From contig CM034533.1 of the NCBI GenBank assembly GCA_020002185.1, positions 52,037,568-52,101,567 on the forward strand: 64,000 nt of DNA, written 5' to 3'. Made by a program: the position numbers and the translations under genes. Below the pieces are notes generated by a model that did not search any database, was not told where the DNA came from, and saw only the letters and a list, made by a program, of their open reading frames with translations. Origin of the DNA: Paraescarpia echinospica (lineage: Eukaryota > Annelida > Polychaeta > Sabellida > Siboglinidae). Numbering within the stretch: position 1 is the stretch's first letter; the number at the start of each line of letters is the position of its first letter. Positions 17,700 through 28,905 of this stretch are shown in pieces.

Positions 17700-18136
17700 A
17701 CCGTTTATTGATGTTTCTGTGTTTCGTTTCGTATAACACGAATAATGCCTATATTTCCACGTATTCGTCGTTGCAACACCAAACACCAGCGGTCGCCAAA
17801 GCCACAAGCTTAATACACGCGCACAGGCCAATCTGACAGCGCCGGCCTCCAGCTGCTATAACGATATTGCACCGCCGATGCACGCGTATCAGCTGTTACC
17901 AAACATCAGCTGTACCGCAGCCAGCACTGACAGCCAATACCCACAGCAGCGCCACAACCTTAATACAAGCGCGCCTATGCGACGCGAAATAAACATTTAT
18001 CCGGCCTTCCGACAAACAACGCACATAAACTCCAACAGCCTGACATACGAAACCCCCATTCACCAGTGAGTCGTGAAAACCAGGCCACTCGATTGCCCTC
18101 CTGATCTCCAGCGCGCCGGGCGTAATCTAAGCCGGC
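17700..18136. other. Polinton right-end non-coding stretch
   Basis: No convincing ORF. Two loosely similar segments, each with GCCACAA-CTTAATACA-GCGC, occur near 17800 and 17952, suggesting an old local duplication. GC-rich pieces alternate with AT-rich ones. Confidence 0.4.
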
Positions 18137-18845
18137 CGATTAACCTCGATGATCCCCAGCCCCCGCCACCGCACCAGGCTAGAAGCTTCTAGAAGGTTCT
18201 AGAACCTTCTAGAACCTTCCCGCGCGTCATGATATTAACCTCGCTGATCCCCAGGGACGCCACTTCACTCTAAAACCTTTCCCACCTCCCCCGTACACCT
18301 AATTAATACTAATTAGTCGATATTTACTATTTTTAGTTATTGCTACCGTTCTCCAATAATTGCGCTACTCACTTATTACTAATTAGTACTTAATTAATTA
18401 CCCTAATTTTTACCTAATTAGTACCTGATTAGTCACTAGAGGTCGACCTTCACCCTATTTATTTCCCTTATTAGTGCCTCATTAGTTACTAGAGGCTAAT
18501 CCGGCCGACTAACCTCGATGATCCCCCGGCACGCCACCGCACCGCGTTACAGCCTAGAAGCTTCTAGAAAGTTCTAGAACCTTCCCGTGATATCGAACCT
18601 TTCCCACCTCCCCCGTACACCTAATTAATACTAATTAGTCGATATTTACTATTTTTAGTTATTGCTGCCGTTCTCCTCCAATAATTGCGCTACTCATTTG
18701 TTACTAATTAGTACTTAATTAATTACCCTAATTTTACCTAATTAGTACCTGATTAGTCACTAGAGGTAGACCTTCACCCTATTTATTTTACTAATTAGTC
18801 GATATTTACTATTTTTAGTTATTGCTACCGTTCTCCTCCAATAAT
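18137..18845. repeat. Right subterminal tandem repeats derived from the TIR
   Basis: A unit beginning near CTAACCTCGATGATCCCC (about 18144 and 18508, period about 365 bp) contains AGAAGCTTCTAGAA palindromes, CACCTCCCCCGTACACC and then a stretch matching the inner half of the terminal repeat. That stretch (TTACTAATTAGTACTTAATT ... CTAGAGG) is present at about 18310-18490, 18620-18790 and again in the terminal repeat itself. Confidence 0.85.
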
Positions 18846-19129
18846 TGCGCTACTCATTTGTTACTAATTAGTACTTAATTAATTACCCTACTTTTTACCT
18901 AATTAGTACCTGATTAGTCACTAGAGGTCGACAATCACCCTATTTATTTCCCTTATTAGTGCCTCATTAGTTACTAGAGGGCGCCACCCTCTTTCTAAGG
19001 AAACCCATCAATCACTTTGACGTTTACTAAATCATTAGTGCTAAAAAACGTAGGAATTCTACTTATAAAAAACGCAAAAGCCTTTGATCTGGGGTCATGA
19101 CCGGTGTTGGAAGAACCTGAATCACTACT
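18846..19129 (-). repeat. Polinton right terminal inverted repeat
   Basis: Reverse complement of 1778-2054, ending in CCTGAATCACTACT. A short frame is open in both copies, but it is a repeat-encoded coincidence and not a gene. Confidence 0.95.
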
Positions 19130-19135
19130 GCTATC
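19130..19135. repeat. Target-site duplication, right copy (GCTATC)
   Basis: Identical to 1772-1777 and directly adjacent to the last base of the Polinton. Confidence 0.95.
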
Positions 19136-19465
19136 TGTGAACACAGCATTACAGCCTTTTAAAAAAATTGTTGGTTTAGTATTTGCTAACGGTTTTAACG
19201 TACCGGACGCCAAACAGGTGTATGCCTATTGTTCTTAAAGTTACACGTATTTTATATGATTTACATGAGAGCAGTCGATACGTTTAGGACATTGTACATA
19301 AATGCATCAAAAAAACTGCTCAAATTTACGTCATAATAAACGTCAATTTCTGGACATCATATCCTGCGTATGTACATATATAGCGGTATCCAGAGAATGA
19401 AAAAATTGGCTAGATCAAATAATTCACATACAGTTGCATTTTATAAATACATATTGCCATTTCAG

Positions 19466-19579
19466 ATATCAACGAATGTGGCAGTACGCCATGTGAAAAT
19501 GGTGGCACGTGTATTGACCTGGAGAATAGATACCGCTGCAAGTGCGAACGTGGTTTCACCGGCGTGAACTGTGAGATAG
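19466..19579 (+). CDS. EGF-like exon 1
   Basis: Acceptor TTTCAG, donor GTATGA. Six cysteines in EGF order with N-E-C-G-S-T-P-C at the start and C-K-C-E-R-G-F-T-G near the end, preceded by the D-I-N-E calcium-binding type of opening. Phase 1 at both ends. Confidence 0.9.
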
Positions 19580-22500
19580 GTATGATGTACATGGAAGCCC
19601 CTTTTTCTGGTGACTTGATTGCATATCTCAGGAATAATGGAATAACAGAAAAAACAGATGTTTTACGACAACGTCACTGTTATATTCTTTCATTTCACCG
19701 GCAAGTACTTTTTGTAGTAGAGTTTGGCAACGTCTTATGGCATTATATTATCATTAGCATTGTTGTGATAGACAAATAAACACATCACTTGTTAGGTTTT
19801 TAACACTATGTTGATGCATATTATTAAATATATAAAATAGTATGTGTAAAAGCATACTTATCTTATGGCAATCTTTACGGTTGTGGTATACATAAACTTA
19901 GACATGTATTTACCAAATTTAGTAACTATAAAACTTATGAACCAAGTTTTGTATAGATATATCAACCAACTCTTACAATACGCCTGTGTTAATTATTTGG
20001 GCTGTAATCCTATTATATATATCTCGCTGATACATTGAAGTAGGGCCTAAACGTCTTGACCTGGTAAACAAAATTAGCATATAAAATGTGTTTGTGTTCG
20101 TTCTACCATATACAAACATATTAATATATGTCACAGATTACAAACGATGCCACAGCAAGCCGTGTATAAACGGAGCGAGCTGCCAGGACGGTACAGACAT
20201 CTACTTATGCAAATGTCCGCCTGGCTACAACGGCTCCAACTGTGAAACAGGTAGACTATATTTGAGACCAGTTTACACAATTTTGCAAACTAATGATGAA
20301 TGGTTTATCTTGGTGATTCACTTAAAGAGTTGTTTTTTTGTTCCTTACTTATTCACTTGCAGGGAGATGTTTGCTTTTTGAGTTCTTGTAATATTTGTAA
20401 TAAAATGTTCTTAAGAGTAGACTACATAATGTTGAATGTATAATGCCCGACAATTTGCATTTAATAAACCCAAAACACTGTTCACAATATGATTTTTTTT
20501 ATTCGTGAACTGTAAGCAAAATGTGTGTGTTTAAAAACTATATATATAATATAATGAATGCCGGGTGATCTTCCGCAAATGTTTGATATTTAGCACGGGT
20601 GCAATGTTTCCTCACTCAAAAGAACTTACTCAGCACACTTCCTGTTAATAATCTCCACTCTGTCCGATTCCTGGTCACGGAACTATCGGATGTTTTCTTT
20701 TGCGCAATCTGCTGGTAGTTGCAACGTAGATGTTCAATGGATGAATGTATCTGTAACGTATTTCTGTAATAGATATTGACGAATGCAGCAGCACACCTTG
20801 CAAGAACGGTGCCACGTGCTCAGACAAAGTGAATGGCTACAAGTGCAAGTGCACAGCTGGATTCGAAGGAGACAACTGTCAAACTGGTCAGCATCAGTGT
20901 TATTCTGTCACAAAACACTCAATTTCCTAATATATAGGCATAAATGTTTGACTGGATATGATAGGTCCTAGGTCATACTAATAGTGACGTCATCACGTAC
21001 CAGCCCAGATCCACGTAGAAAATGCAAAGTGAAATGCACGTTAGTGCATTGTTGAAAAAAATAGTTAGTTTCGACAAGTTCTTATAGTTGTGGTAGTGGA
21101 ATTGGATATCGTTAACTTATTCTGTCTCTGGCATATATTTACCATTGGTTAATGAACTCAGACATACACGTTCAGAATATGTTAGTGTGATAGCTGCATG
21201 TCTTTCATATGCGTTCTTTCCCCATAGCGTTTTATACATTATATGTGTAACTGCACACAAATATTGTTGTCAAAGAATATTGCGTTGTCATTACAGAAAG
21301 TGACTTAGTAAGCCGCTATGGAAAATTCACCATCATAAACAGAGACTACAGGGACGATATTACAAACAGATCGTCTTCGAGTTATAAGGACATGTCTGCT
21401 GAAATCACGAAATTGGTGTGTATGAAACAAAACAGTGAATATTTTTAAACGTTGTCTGTTAGTATGAAACACATATTATTGAATTGTTTAACTCTACTTG
21501 CAATTTAGTTACTTGCACTAATTGCACAATATACATTCGCAACAAACAACAATGCTGCCTGTTTCCTTTGGGTCATTCATCTCTGTTCAATTTGTCCAAG
21601 AGTAGCAAATGAGTTCACGGCATAAGATTATTTAGTCAAGCATACATACTGCACATATGTTTCAAATTCGTAGCGCAACGTCTGAATTATTGTTTTTCTT
21701 TAGGTTCGTGCAGTGTTTGACAATACATCCATTGGAAGTGACGTTGTGGGAGTCACTGGGATAACATTCAGGTAAGCTATACAGATATATTATACATAAC
21801 TAACGAAGCATTTCGGCGAATTACAATTGGTAGTATTGAGATTATTAGCAAGAGTAAACAAGACTGCCACCCAGAGCTAAAACTTAGATGACAAGTGGAC
21901 AAGGAAGATTTTGGCTATCGAGAATCCAGCATATTTTATCTAAGGGTTCTCCGTCCTTCTGTGATAGTTGTCAGTATTGTTTTGCAATATATTCATGACG
22001 CTAGTAATTACACTGTCAGCATATAATTTATATCGTTCATTTATAATCTCATGTGATATATAATCTGTATAGTTATCTGATATATGATCTAAGTTATTCT
22101 CTTAGAACACTGTTCTCTGATATCTAAACTGCTCTGTTCACTGGTATCTAAGCTTCACTGTTCTCTGATATCTAAATTGCCCTGTTCTCTGATGTCTAAC
22201 TTATACTGTTCCGCACTAATGTCATCTCGTGTCTTCTATTTCTTCTGCCTTTCCTAATTAATAAAACGCTTCTGTCAATACTTTCGTGCCCCTCTAAAAT
22301 ATTAAGAACTACTGTATGATCTTCTTATAATTTTTGGGTGAAAAGTAAATATTAATCACTAATGCTGTAGTTACTAATTAGAGCTTAGTTGGAACCTGAT
22401 TTCAATAAATTAATTAAACGCAGTGCCTTAAGTTCGGTGGAGAACCGTTACAGAGGGGGAACGTACAGAGTAGTATAATTGTTTTTTCTTGTTGAAGTGT

Positions 22501-25500
22501 CTTGTATTTTCAGGTAATTTATTATGTCATTTGATATTGAATTCGCATTGACGGATTTATAATAGCATACCGTGTTTTTGTTGCATTCCTAATTTAGCAA
22601 AGGCAGCGTAATTACAAGTTATGAGTTGACGCTGAAGAAGGAATACTCTGTGGATGAACTAACGAAGATAATACGGGAACACCTTAAACAGAACGGTGGA
22701 AAACTGGGGCCGTTCTTGATCTATGCAGACAGCGTAGCGTTTTCGGGTAAGCTGATTTGGAATGTATATGTCATTTGCATTGCATGTTTTCGATAATGAC
22801 GTTGGCAATGATGCGATCGTACATGATGTTTTTGGTGCCAGCACTAAGGTGAACAATCAAAACCAAACCAGAGCAAACAGATCTACACAAATGAAGAATT
22901 CATCTGAAAACAAACATATTTGAAGCCCATCATGACTCTTGATGAACGTGGAATACTTACAAAAAAACTAAAATCACTAAGTATCAATACTTTATGTATG
23001 TGATATGAGTCTTTATCCACTCGACTAATTAGTTTGCATTTCTGTTCCGTTTTTATTGATTGACTGATTGACAGTAACGTCATAAAACCGCGTTTTCTGT
23101 TCTATCAGTATTATACTAACTATCAGCTTTTGTTAATGAGTTACTGAGTACGTACTTTGGTTCATGTGCAACGAATACATGTTTCATGTTTCTATCATGA
23201 ATACTTAATTGACTGTTTTTCTCTTCAGACATACCATGGAAACCATTGAAGAATTCAGGTAATGCAACGTTAATGATATAAAATTTCTGCAACGTTATGC
23301 CAAATAGTTGTGTGATAAATTTGTTGTTTGACTTAGGTATGACCATTCATCTATAATGTCAAATATTTGTTGTCTGACATAAATATTACTATTCATCTAT
23401 AATGTCATATATTTGTTGTCTGACATAGGTACTACCATTCATCTATAATGTCATATATTTGTTGTCTGACATAGGTACTACCATTCATCTATAATGTCAT
23501 ATATTTGTTGTCTGACATAGGTACTACCATTCATTTATGATGTCATATATTTGTTGTCTGATATAGGTATTACCATTGATCTATAATGTCATATATTTGT
23601 TGTCTGACATAGGTATTACCATTCATCTATAATGTCATATATTTGTTGTCTGACATAGGTATTACCATTCATCTATAATGTCATATATTTGTTGTCTGAC
23701 ATAGGTACTACCATTCATCTATAATGTCATATATTCAGTTTACGTTACTCTTACAATTATTTTGTTATTTGTTAGCATAGTGGACGCAATATTGCAACCA
23801 ACAATTAAAACAAATACTGTACATTTTAGATTATATCCTTAGTATAATGATTATCCATGTTCAGTGGTTAATATCCACGAAATAAATAAAGCTTGAACCG
23901 AATGTAATGAGTTCTACTATATAGTGATTATAAATACTGTATGACATGCACATTTGTATTGAATTAATACCCAAAACAATGACAATTCAGAACCAACTTG
24001 TCTTGGTTCTACCGTGTGAGTCTGTGCATGTTGTAAATATGTTGACTTTGATATTGAAACGCGTACCATTCACTCACTATAAAAACGTTCATTTGTATTT
24101 CCATACGGAAACACAAATGAGAAATTTACATATTGTAATGCATATATTGTTTCACACTAAGTAAAATGTCCTACTGTCACTCTTCCACGCAGCTGGACCT
24201 CCCTCCATGGTTGTCGATCGTCATAGGCTCTGTGCTTGGTGTCGTGTTCCTTGTTTTGGTCGTCATTCTCGTATTCCACATTGTGAGGACGGTAAGGAAG
24301 TACCGCGCCACGGACCAGTCTCCCGACGGCAGTGAAGCCGGTTTGCCTAACAACGGGTTGCATCGTCCGCTCAACCGAAGATTCTGGCAGGATCGCGGCA
24401 ACTCCATGCAGGTTCCTCATGAAACTCCAGTGCAAGATGCGTACAATCATCAAAGAATGAACGTCATCAGCAAGGCGATGGACCGGTTCTCCAACGTTGT
24501 GAGTAATTGTGTGTCCAATTTCAGCTCCTGGACGGTCAACAACAAGCAACCTCGTGACATGATCAACATATTATTGTTATTGTTATTATCATTATTAGTG
24601 GTGGTAATAATAGCAAATAATAGTAGTAGTAGTAGTATTACAACTACTACGTACTACTACTACTACTACTACTACTACTACCACTACTACAACTACTACT
24701 AGTAGTAGTACTAGTACTACAATAACTACTACTACACTAGTAGTAGTAGTAGTTGTAGTACTAGTAGTAGTAGAGTATTATTTGATGGGTGGACTTTGTC
24801 TACTGTGACTGGGCTTTAAAACGTACGTAGTATTAGTAGTAATAGTAGTCGTAGTATTAGGATTACTAAGAGTAGTAGTAATAATTTTAGTATCATACAC
24901 TTCCAATGGTACTCTAAATAAATATATATTCAATTATATAATCCACCAGTAAAGCAGTTAACAAATGGCTGCAAAAACTGTATCGTTTGAGGTAATGCCA
25001 TCATCAAACGTGTTAACACTTGTTATGTTAAACATCACAGCGTTGTGAAACCCAACGTAATACAAATGAGGCAACAATATTTCCAATACCAGGGTCAGGG
25101 TTGTTGATATATCGTACTGGACTTGTAATAACTAGTAACACTAATTTTAGATAATTAGCACGAGTTGCAGTTAACAGTTGTGACTAATTTTAACAGTAGT
25201 TGCTGCGTGAAAAAAAAACGTTCATATTAATGTCAGGACACAAGTGTGTTTGTGCATGCGTGCAGGCATTCGTGCATGGGTGGGTGCATGCACGCATGCA
25301 TTGCATGCATTGCATACATGCATGCACTGTAATGCTTACATACATGTATGTATGATGTATATACGTATATATAATACATCCATATATATATATGTGTGTA
25401 TTATATATACGTATATACATCATACATACATGTATGTAAGCATTACATTGCATGCATGTATGTACGTACGTACGTGTGTGTATGTGAGTATGAAGGTATG

Positions 25501-26196
25501 GTTGTATGCCTGTATGTATGTATGTATGTACGTAAGTACGTATGTCTGTATGCATACATGCATGCATGTTTGTACGTATGTATTTATAATACACCCGTAG
25601 CATTCAAAAACGTATTCATATTTATTTTGCAGAGTTGGGGCATTGTCCGAAATTTCGCCGGCCAGAACGGACCTCAACAACAGCAGAAACTTCACCCACG
25701 TCCAGAGACCAACGAATGGGTGAGCGTCAATAACCCTGCAATGTGAAAGATCATACATGTGACATTTACAAAATATGCTAATTGCATATTCAGTTGGTTA
25801 TTTACAACAGCATCTAGCGATCTAAAGTGTGGTAATTTGAATATCAAAACAATCTTATTTAAAATGTCTGCATATTTGTTAACGAAAACAATATGCATGT
25901 AAATCAATATCACCATCGCACATATAATAAAGTTGATGTTGCAAACATTTCAGTATACTTTTGAATGTTTACAATACTATTCAATTATACTAGACTATGC
26001 TTTCGGTCGATATCATTAACGCCTGTCGACTATATAAATACGTTTCAGTTAAATGTATTAAGCACTGCAGAAATGCTGTTATATTATAACCATGTAATGA
26101 ACAATTAGTAACTGTATGGATAAATAATTATGTACAACTACTAATATACTCACTTTGTGCATTATTCCTTTACAGTCATGGACTGCAGCGGAATAA
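19466..26196 (+). CDS. 3' exons of a host EGF-SEA transmembrane protein
   Basis: Nine or more exons: EGF domains at 19466-19579, 20137-20250 and 20773-20886 (114 nt each, phase 1-1); a SEA-type domain over 21297-21415, 21704-21771 and 22598-22746; a 30-nt micro-exon 23229-23258; a transmembrane exon 24193-24498; tail exons 25633-25719 and 26176-26196 (stop TAA 26194-26196). The product is a type I surface protein whose SEA domain is usually cut in the secretory path and stays associated. The 5' exons are not in the window; the Polinton probably sits in an upstream intron or the 5' flank. One junction (micro-exon to transmembrane exon) does not keep phase as drawn, so an exon may be missing there. 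No gene name can be given. Confidence 0.8.
20137..20250 (+). CDS. EGF-like exon 2
   Basis: Acceptor TGTCACAG, donor GTAGAC. Six cysteines, C-K-C-P-P-G-Y-N-G close to the end. It lacks the acidic calcium-binding opening of its neighbours (D-Y-K-R-C). Phase 1-1. Confidence 0.9.
20773..20886 (+). CDS. EGF-like exon 3
   Basis: Acceptor CTGTAATAG, donor GTCAGC. D-I-D-E-C opening of a calcium-binding EGF domain and six cysteines. Phase 1-1. Confidence 0.9.
21297..22746 (+). CDS. SEA-domain exons (three)
   Basis: 21297-21415, 21704-21771 and 22598-22746 splice in phase. The joined product has the SEA layout: a first strand and helix with paired acidic/Ser residues, V-R-A-V-F-D-N-T in the middle strand, then a long amphipathic helix ([12 protein letters not shown]) and a last strand. 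I do not see the canonical G-S-x-x-x cleavage motif unambiguously; D-V-V-G-V-T-G-I is at the place where it would lie. Assignment as SEA rests on the pattern and on the position between EGF repeats and the membrane. Confidence 0.6.
22060..22215. repeat. About 30-bp tandem repeat in an intron
   Basis: Four to five diverged units with CTGTTCTCTGATATCTAA as core. Confidence 0.7.
23229..23258 (+). CDS. 30-nt micro-exon
   Basis: Lies between TTCTCTTCAG and AG|GTAATG. In phase with the preceding exon it adds ten residues ([10 protein letters not shown]). Confidence 0.45.
23335..23735. repeat. 46-bp minisatellite, about 8.7 copies
   Basis: The unit begins GGTACTACCATTCATCTATA and ends TGTTGTCTGACATA. 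Central copies are identical apart from C/T changes. The first two and one middle copy are more diverged. Confidence 0.95.
24193..24498 (+). CDS. Transmembrane and cytoplasmic-tail exon
   Basis: Acceptor TTCCACGCAG, donor GTGAGT. Encodes a proline-bounded start, a helix of about 23 residues ([18 protein letters not shown]), a basic stop-transfer end (V-R-K-Y-R) and a polar tail. Confidence 0.75.
24620..24880. repeat. TAC/GTA triplet tracts in both orientations
   Basis: AGT/TAG runs (24621-24638, 24700-24715, 24735-24775, 24833-24880) alternate with a TAC/CTA run (24644-24699), so the single strand can fold back on itself. They lie just after the transmembrane exon. Confidence 0.9.
25317..25462. 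repeat. Large imperfect palindrome (about 62-bp arms)
   Basis: The arm from about 25317 to 25379 is matched in reverse complement by about 25397-25460, around a short CATATATA loop. The arms contain TAATGCTTACATACATGTA and GATGTATATACGTATATA. Flanks continue as ATGC/ATGT tetranucleotides to 25580. Confidence 0.85.
25633..26196 (+). CDS. Last two coding exons of the EGF-SEA gene
   Basis: 25633-25719 (TTTTGCAG acceptor, GTGAGC donor, Gln-rich) and 26176-26196 (CTTTACAG acceptor, ending S-W-T-A-A-E stop). Both join in phase 0. Each starts with Ser-Trp after the junction. Confidence 0.65.
25720..26175. other. Intron and 3' region, nothing recognised
   Basis: AT-rich intron without repeats or ORFs of note. 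After the stop at 26196, AT-rich 3' sequence runs to the gap. Confidence 0.5.
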
Positions 26197-26454
26197 GAAG
26201 AGTTCACCTGAAAAGACACATTCCGGACAACGACAATGACAGACCTGACCACGGTTTCTCAACCAACGACGTAGTGACTAACTAAGCACCTTCACCTAAC
26301 TAGGAAACGTTTGCTTTGCCAAATAATACTTTATAATGTTTCCTAATTAATTATGCATTTATTAAGAAACACATGCGTATAAAGGTATGCATATATAAAC
26401 AAACACGCGCACCCACAAACGCGGATACTAATTTAATTATATATAACACTGTTC

Positions 26455-27454
26455 NNNNNNNNNNNNNNNNNNNNNNNNNNNNNNNNNNNNNNNNNNNNNN
26501 NNNNNNNNNNNNNNNNNNNNNNNNNNNNNNNNNNNNNNNNNNNNNNNNNNNNNNNNNNNNNNNNNNNNNNNNNNNNNNNNNNNNNNNNNNNNNNNNNNNN
26601 NNNNNNNNNNNNNNNNNNNNNNNNNNNNNNNNNNNNNNNNNNNNNNNNNNNNNNNNNNNNNNNNNNNNNNNNNNNNNNNNNNNNNNNNNNNNNNNNNNNN
26701 NNNNNNNNNNNNNNNNNNNNNNNNNNNNNNNNNNNNNNNNNNNNNNNNNNNNNNNNNNNNNNNNNNNNNNNNNNNNNNNNNNNNNNNNNNNNNNNNNNNN
26801 NNNNNNNNNNNNNNNNNNNNNNNNNNNNNNNNNNNNNNNNNNNNNNNNNNNNNNNNNNNNNNNNNNNNNNNNNNNNNNNNNNNNNNNNNNNNNNNNNNNN
26901 NNNNNNNNNNNNNNNNNNNNNNNNNNNNNNNNNNNNNNNNNNNNNNNNNNNNNNNNNNNNNNNNNNNNNNNNNNNNNNNNNNNNNNNNNNNNNNNNNNNN
27001 NNNNNNNNNNNNNNNNNNNNNNNNNNNNNNNNNNNNNNNNNNNNNNNNNNNNNNNNNNNNNNNNNNNNNNNNNNNNNNNNNNNNNNNNNNNNNNNNNNNN
27101 NNNNNNNNNNNNNNNNNNNNNNNNNNNNNNNNNNNNNNNNNNNNNNNNNNNNNNNNNNNNNNNNNNNNNNNNNNNNNNNNNNNNNNNNNNNNNNNNNNNN
27201 NNNNNNNNNNNNNNNNNNNNNNNNNNNNNNNNNNNNNNNNNNNNNNNNNNNNNNNNNNNNNNNNNNNNNNNNNNNNNNNNNNNNNNNNNNNNNNNNNNNN
27301 NNNNNNNNNNNNNNNNNNNNNNNNNNNNNNNNNNNNNNNNNNNNNNNNNNNNNNNNNNNNNNNNNNNNNNNNNNNNNNNNNNNNNNNNNNNNNNNNNNNN
27401 NNNNNNNNNNNNNNNNNNNNNNNNNNNNNNNNNNNNNNNNNNNNNNNNNNNNNN
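26455..27454. other. Assembly gap of N
   Basis: One thousand unknown bases, a standard scaffold gap size, so the true distance is not known. Frames drawn across it are meaningless. Confidence 0.99.
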
Positions 27455-27460
27455 AACTGA

Positions 27461-27649
27461 CTAAAAACCAATGTAGAATGCAGGTTGCTCGACATACGAA
27501 TATGGTGACGCCTGACTAGCTCGTGAGACAGGTTCAGTGTCGAGCATTCTTCGGTGAACTACATCGGTTTGGATATCGATGACATCACTGTATGTGTTCA
27601 CTGTCTTCGATGGTACTGCATACCAGCCTCCTGACATTTTGCTGTACAT
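27461..27649 (-). CDS. Possible terminal exon of a minus-strand gene
   Basis: About 60 codons with ordinary composition (W-Y-A-V-P-S, Y-S-Y-V) ending at a stop at 27461, with an ATAG or ACAG acceptor candidate near 27640-27665 on the minus strand. It is in line with the first-exon candidate at 30285-30429. Not recognised. Confidence 0.3.
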   Translation of the reverse strand: MYSKMSGGWYAVPSKTVNTYSDVIDIQTDVVHRRMLDTEPVSRASQASPYSYVEQPAFYIGF

Positions 27650-28154
27650 CCGAATCTACCTATACCGGAGACAAAGTGACAATTAGCATGGCTCTGACAT
27701 GTATTATATTTTATATGTGATGACACATTTATCAAAAGTCAGTAACACACGGTATTTGTATTCAATTCAACTTTAACTTTTAGCAGTGTCTATGACAAAA
27801 TACATCAATTATCCAGCATTGTTACAGTGGTAGGGTTTCATTGTCTTTGTGTTGCTGATAGTCAGTGGCAGCCAGCTGAGTTCTTGCAACGTACATCAGG
27901 TACTTGTTATGTACAACAACACAAGTTTGTGATGAAGTAATGGTATTGAAAGCCTTTTCACATTTTGCAACAACAATCTGTTGATAAACTGACAGCAGCA
28001 TTTTACTTGTTTAAGTTCTCTATGTATCATGAGGACTGTTATTATACTTTTCATGCCACATTTCATATTTCTAAATTATTCTTTTTTACCACTGGTTTAT
28101 ATTTTCACAAATAATTTACATTACATTTTCACTTCGCATGATGATTATACACCT

Positions 28155-28385
28155 GTACTGATATGGTGTAGTATCCAGTCCTCGGGATTGCTCAAAGCGC
28201 TTTAAACTTTAATCCCTGGCAGACCTGTTAATTCGAACACCATCTCAACTTATGTGGGAAGCATTCAGCCACACTGAAATTAATATGCGAAGAATATTCG
28301 TACCAAAATATTGCGGTCTGTTGTCGGTACTCTTCATACAACTGAGTAAACCTGAGCAATGTAGCATGTAGTGATTGTACGTGTA
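28155..28385 (-). repeat. SINE body copy, diverged
   Basis: Shares CTGTT-AAT-...CACCATCTC-ACTT...GGGAAGCATTCAGCC and later ATACA-CTGAGT with the SINE at 38410-38720, but lacks its tRNA-like head. Confidence 0.65.
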
Positions 28386-28429
28386 ATTCTCAGTCACATG
28401 GCGGTGACCCTGACTAGTCTAGTCACTAT

Positions 28430-28905
28430 TATTTGCGAGTTGTAAACATACATACCAAGCATTGCATAAACTACAAAATTTTCGAATTTTCTAATCATTG
28501 ATGTTTTTTTAACAAAGAACCATAAATTATGATTCTTTGTTAAAAAAACCAATTATGATTCATAATAGTTCATTTGTTCAACTAAACATCTTCCTAAGTT
28601 ATTTGTTCTCATTGGTTTACATTTTATGGGCATGCGATATTAAAAATTGTTGTTAATACACATAATTGTTTAGTCACTAATTTTGTGAGTTGTAAACATA
28701 CAAGGCATGAATAAACTACAAGTAGCATTTGACATCACGTGTACTAGTGTTGTTTTTTTGAAACAAAGAATCTTGATAAAAGTATCTGTGTTTTTTATAT
28801 ATACCTGACATTTTTTCAACCTCTTCCTAATTATTGTTTCTATTGTTGTTTTGCATTTTATGTGCATGTGATATTAAAAAGTATTACATTATACACATCA
28901 AGTGC
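28430..28905. repeat. Diverged tandem duplication (about 240 bp) with hairpins
   Basis: 28430-28660 and 28675-28905 share AAACATACA...AATAAACTACAA, TTTTTTTGAAACAAAGAA / TTTTTTAACAAAGAA, CTTCCTAA, and CATTTTATG-GCATG-GATATTAAAAA in the same order. The first copy contains a near-perfect 47-bp hairpin (28503-28549). The end of the second has ATTATACACATCA and its complement around a 7-bp loop (28889-28921). Confidence 0.7.

Larger units (their letters stand above)
1778..19129 (+). mobile_element. Complete Polinton/Maverick element, 17.35 kb
   Basis: The element is bounded by inverted repeats of about 280 bp that start 5'-AGTAGTGATTCAGG and by a 6-bp target duplication. It encodes the full Polinton set: A32/FtsK-like packaging ATPase, RVE integrase with a chromodomain, protein-primed family B DNA polymerase, adenovirus-type cysteine protease, penton and double-jelly-roll major capsid protein. 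The gene order is compact, with stop/start overlaps or gaps of 1-2 nt between capsid genes. GC content and third-codon GC are much higher than in the flanks. Integrase, capsid and polymerase each have one in-frame stop and at least one further gene is frameshifted, so this copy is probably not autonomous. The perfect duplication and near-identical repeats point to a fairly recent insertion. Confidence 0.97.

Noticed and set aside
22340..22400. TTACTAATTAG-like sequence resembling the Polinton subterminal repeats
   Set aside because: Short AT-rich similarity without the CTAGTGACT motif; likely chance.
25190..25758. Several Tyr/His/Met-rich open frames on both strands
   Set aside because: Products of ATGC/ATGT tetranucleotides and of the palindrome; not coding.
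26373..27495. Open frames of over 350 codons on both strands
   Set aside because: They consist of the N gap.
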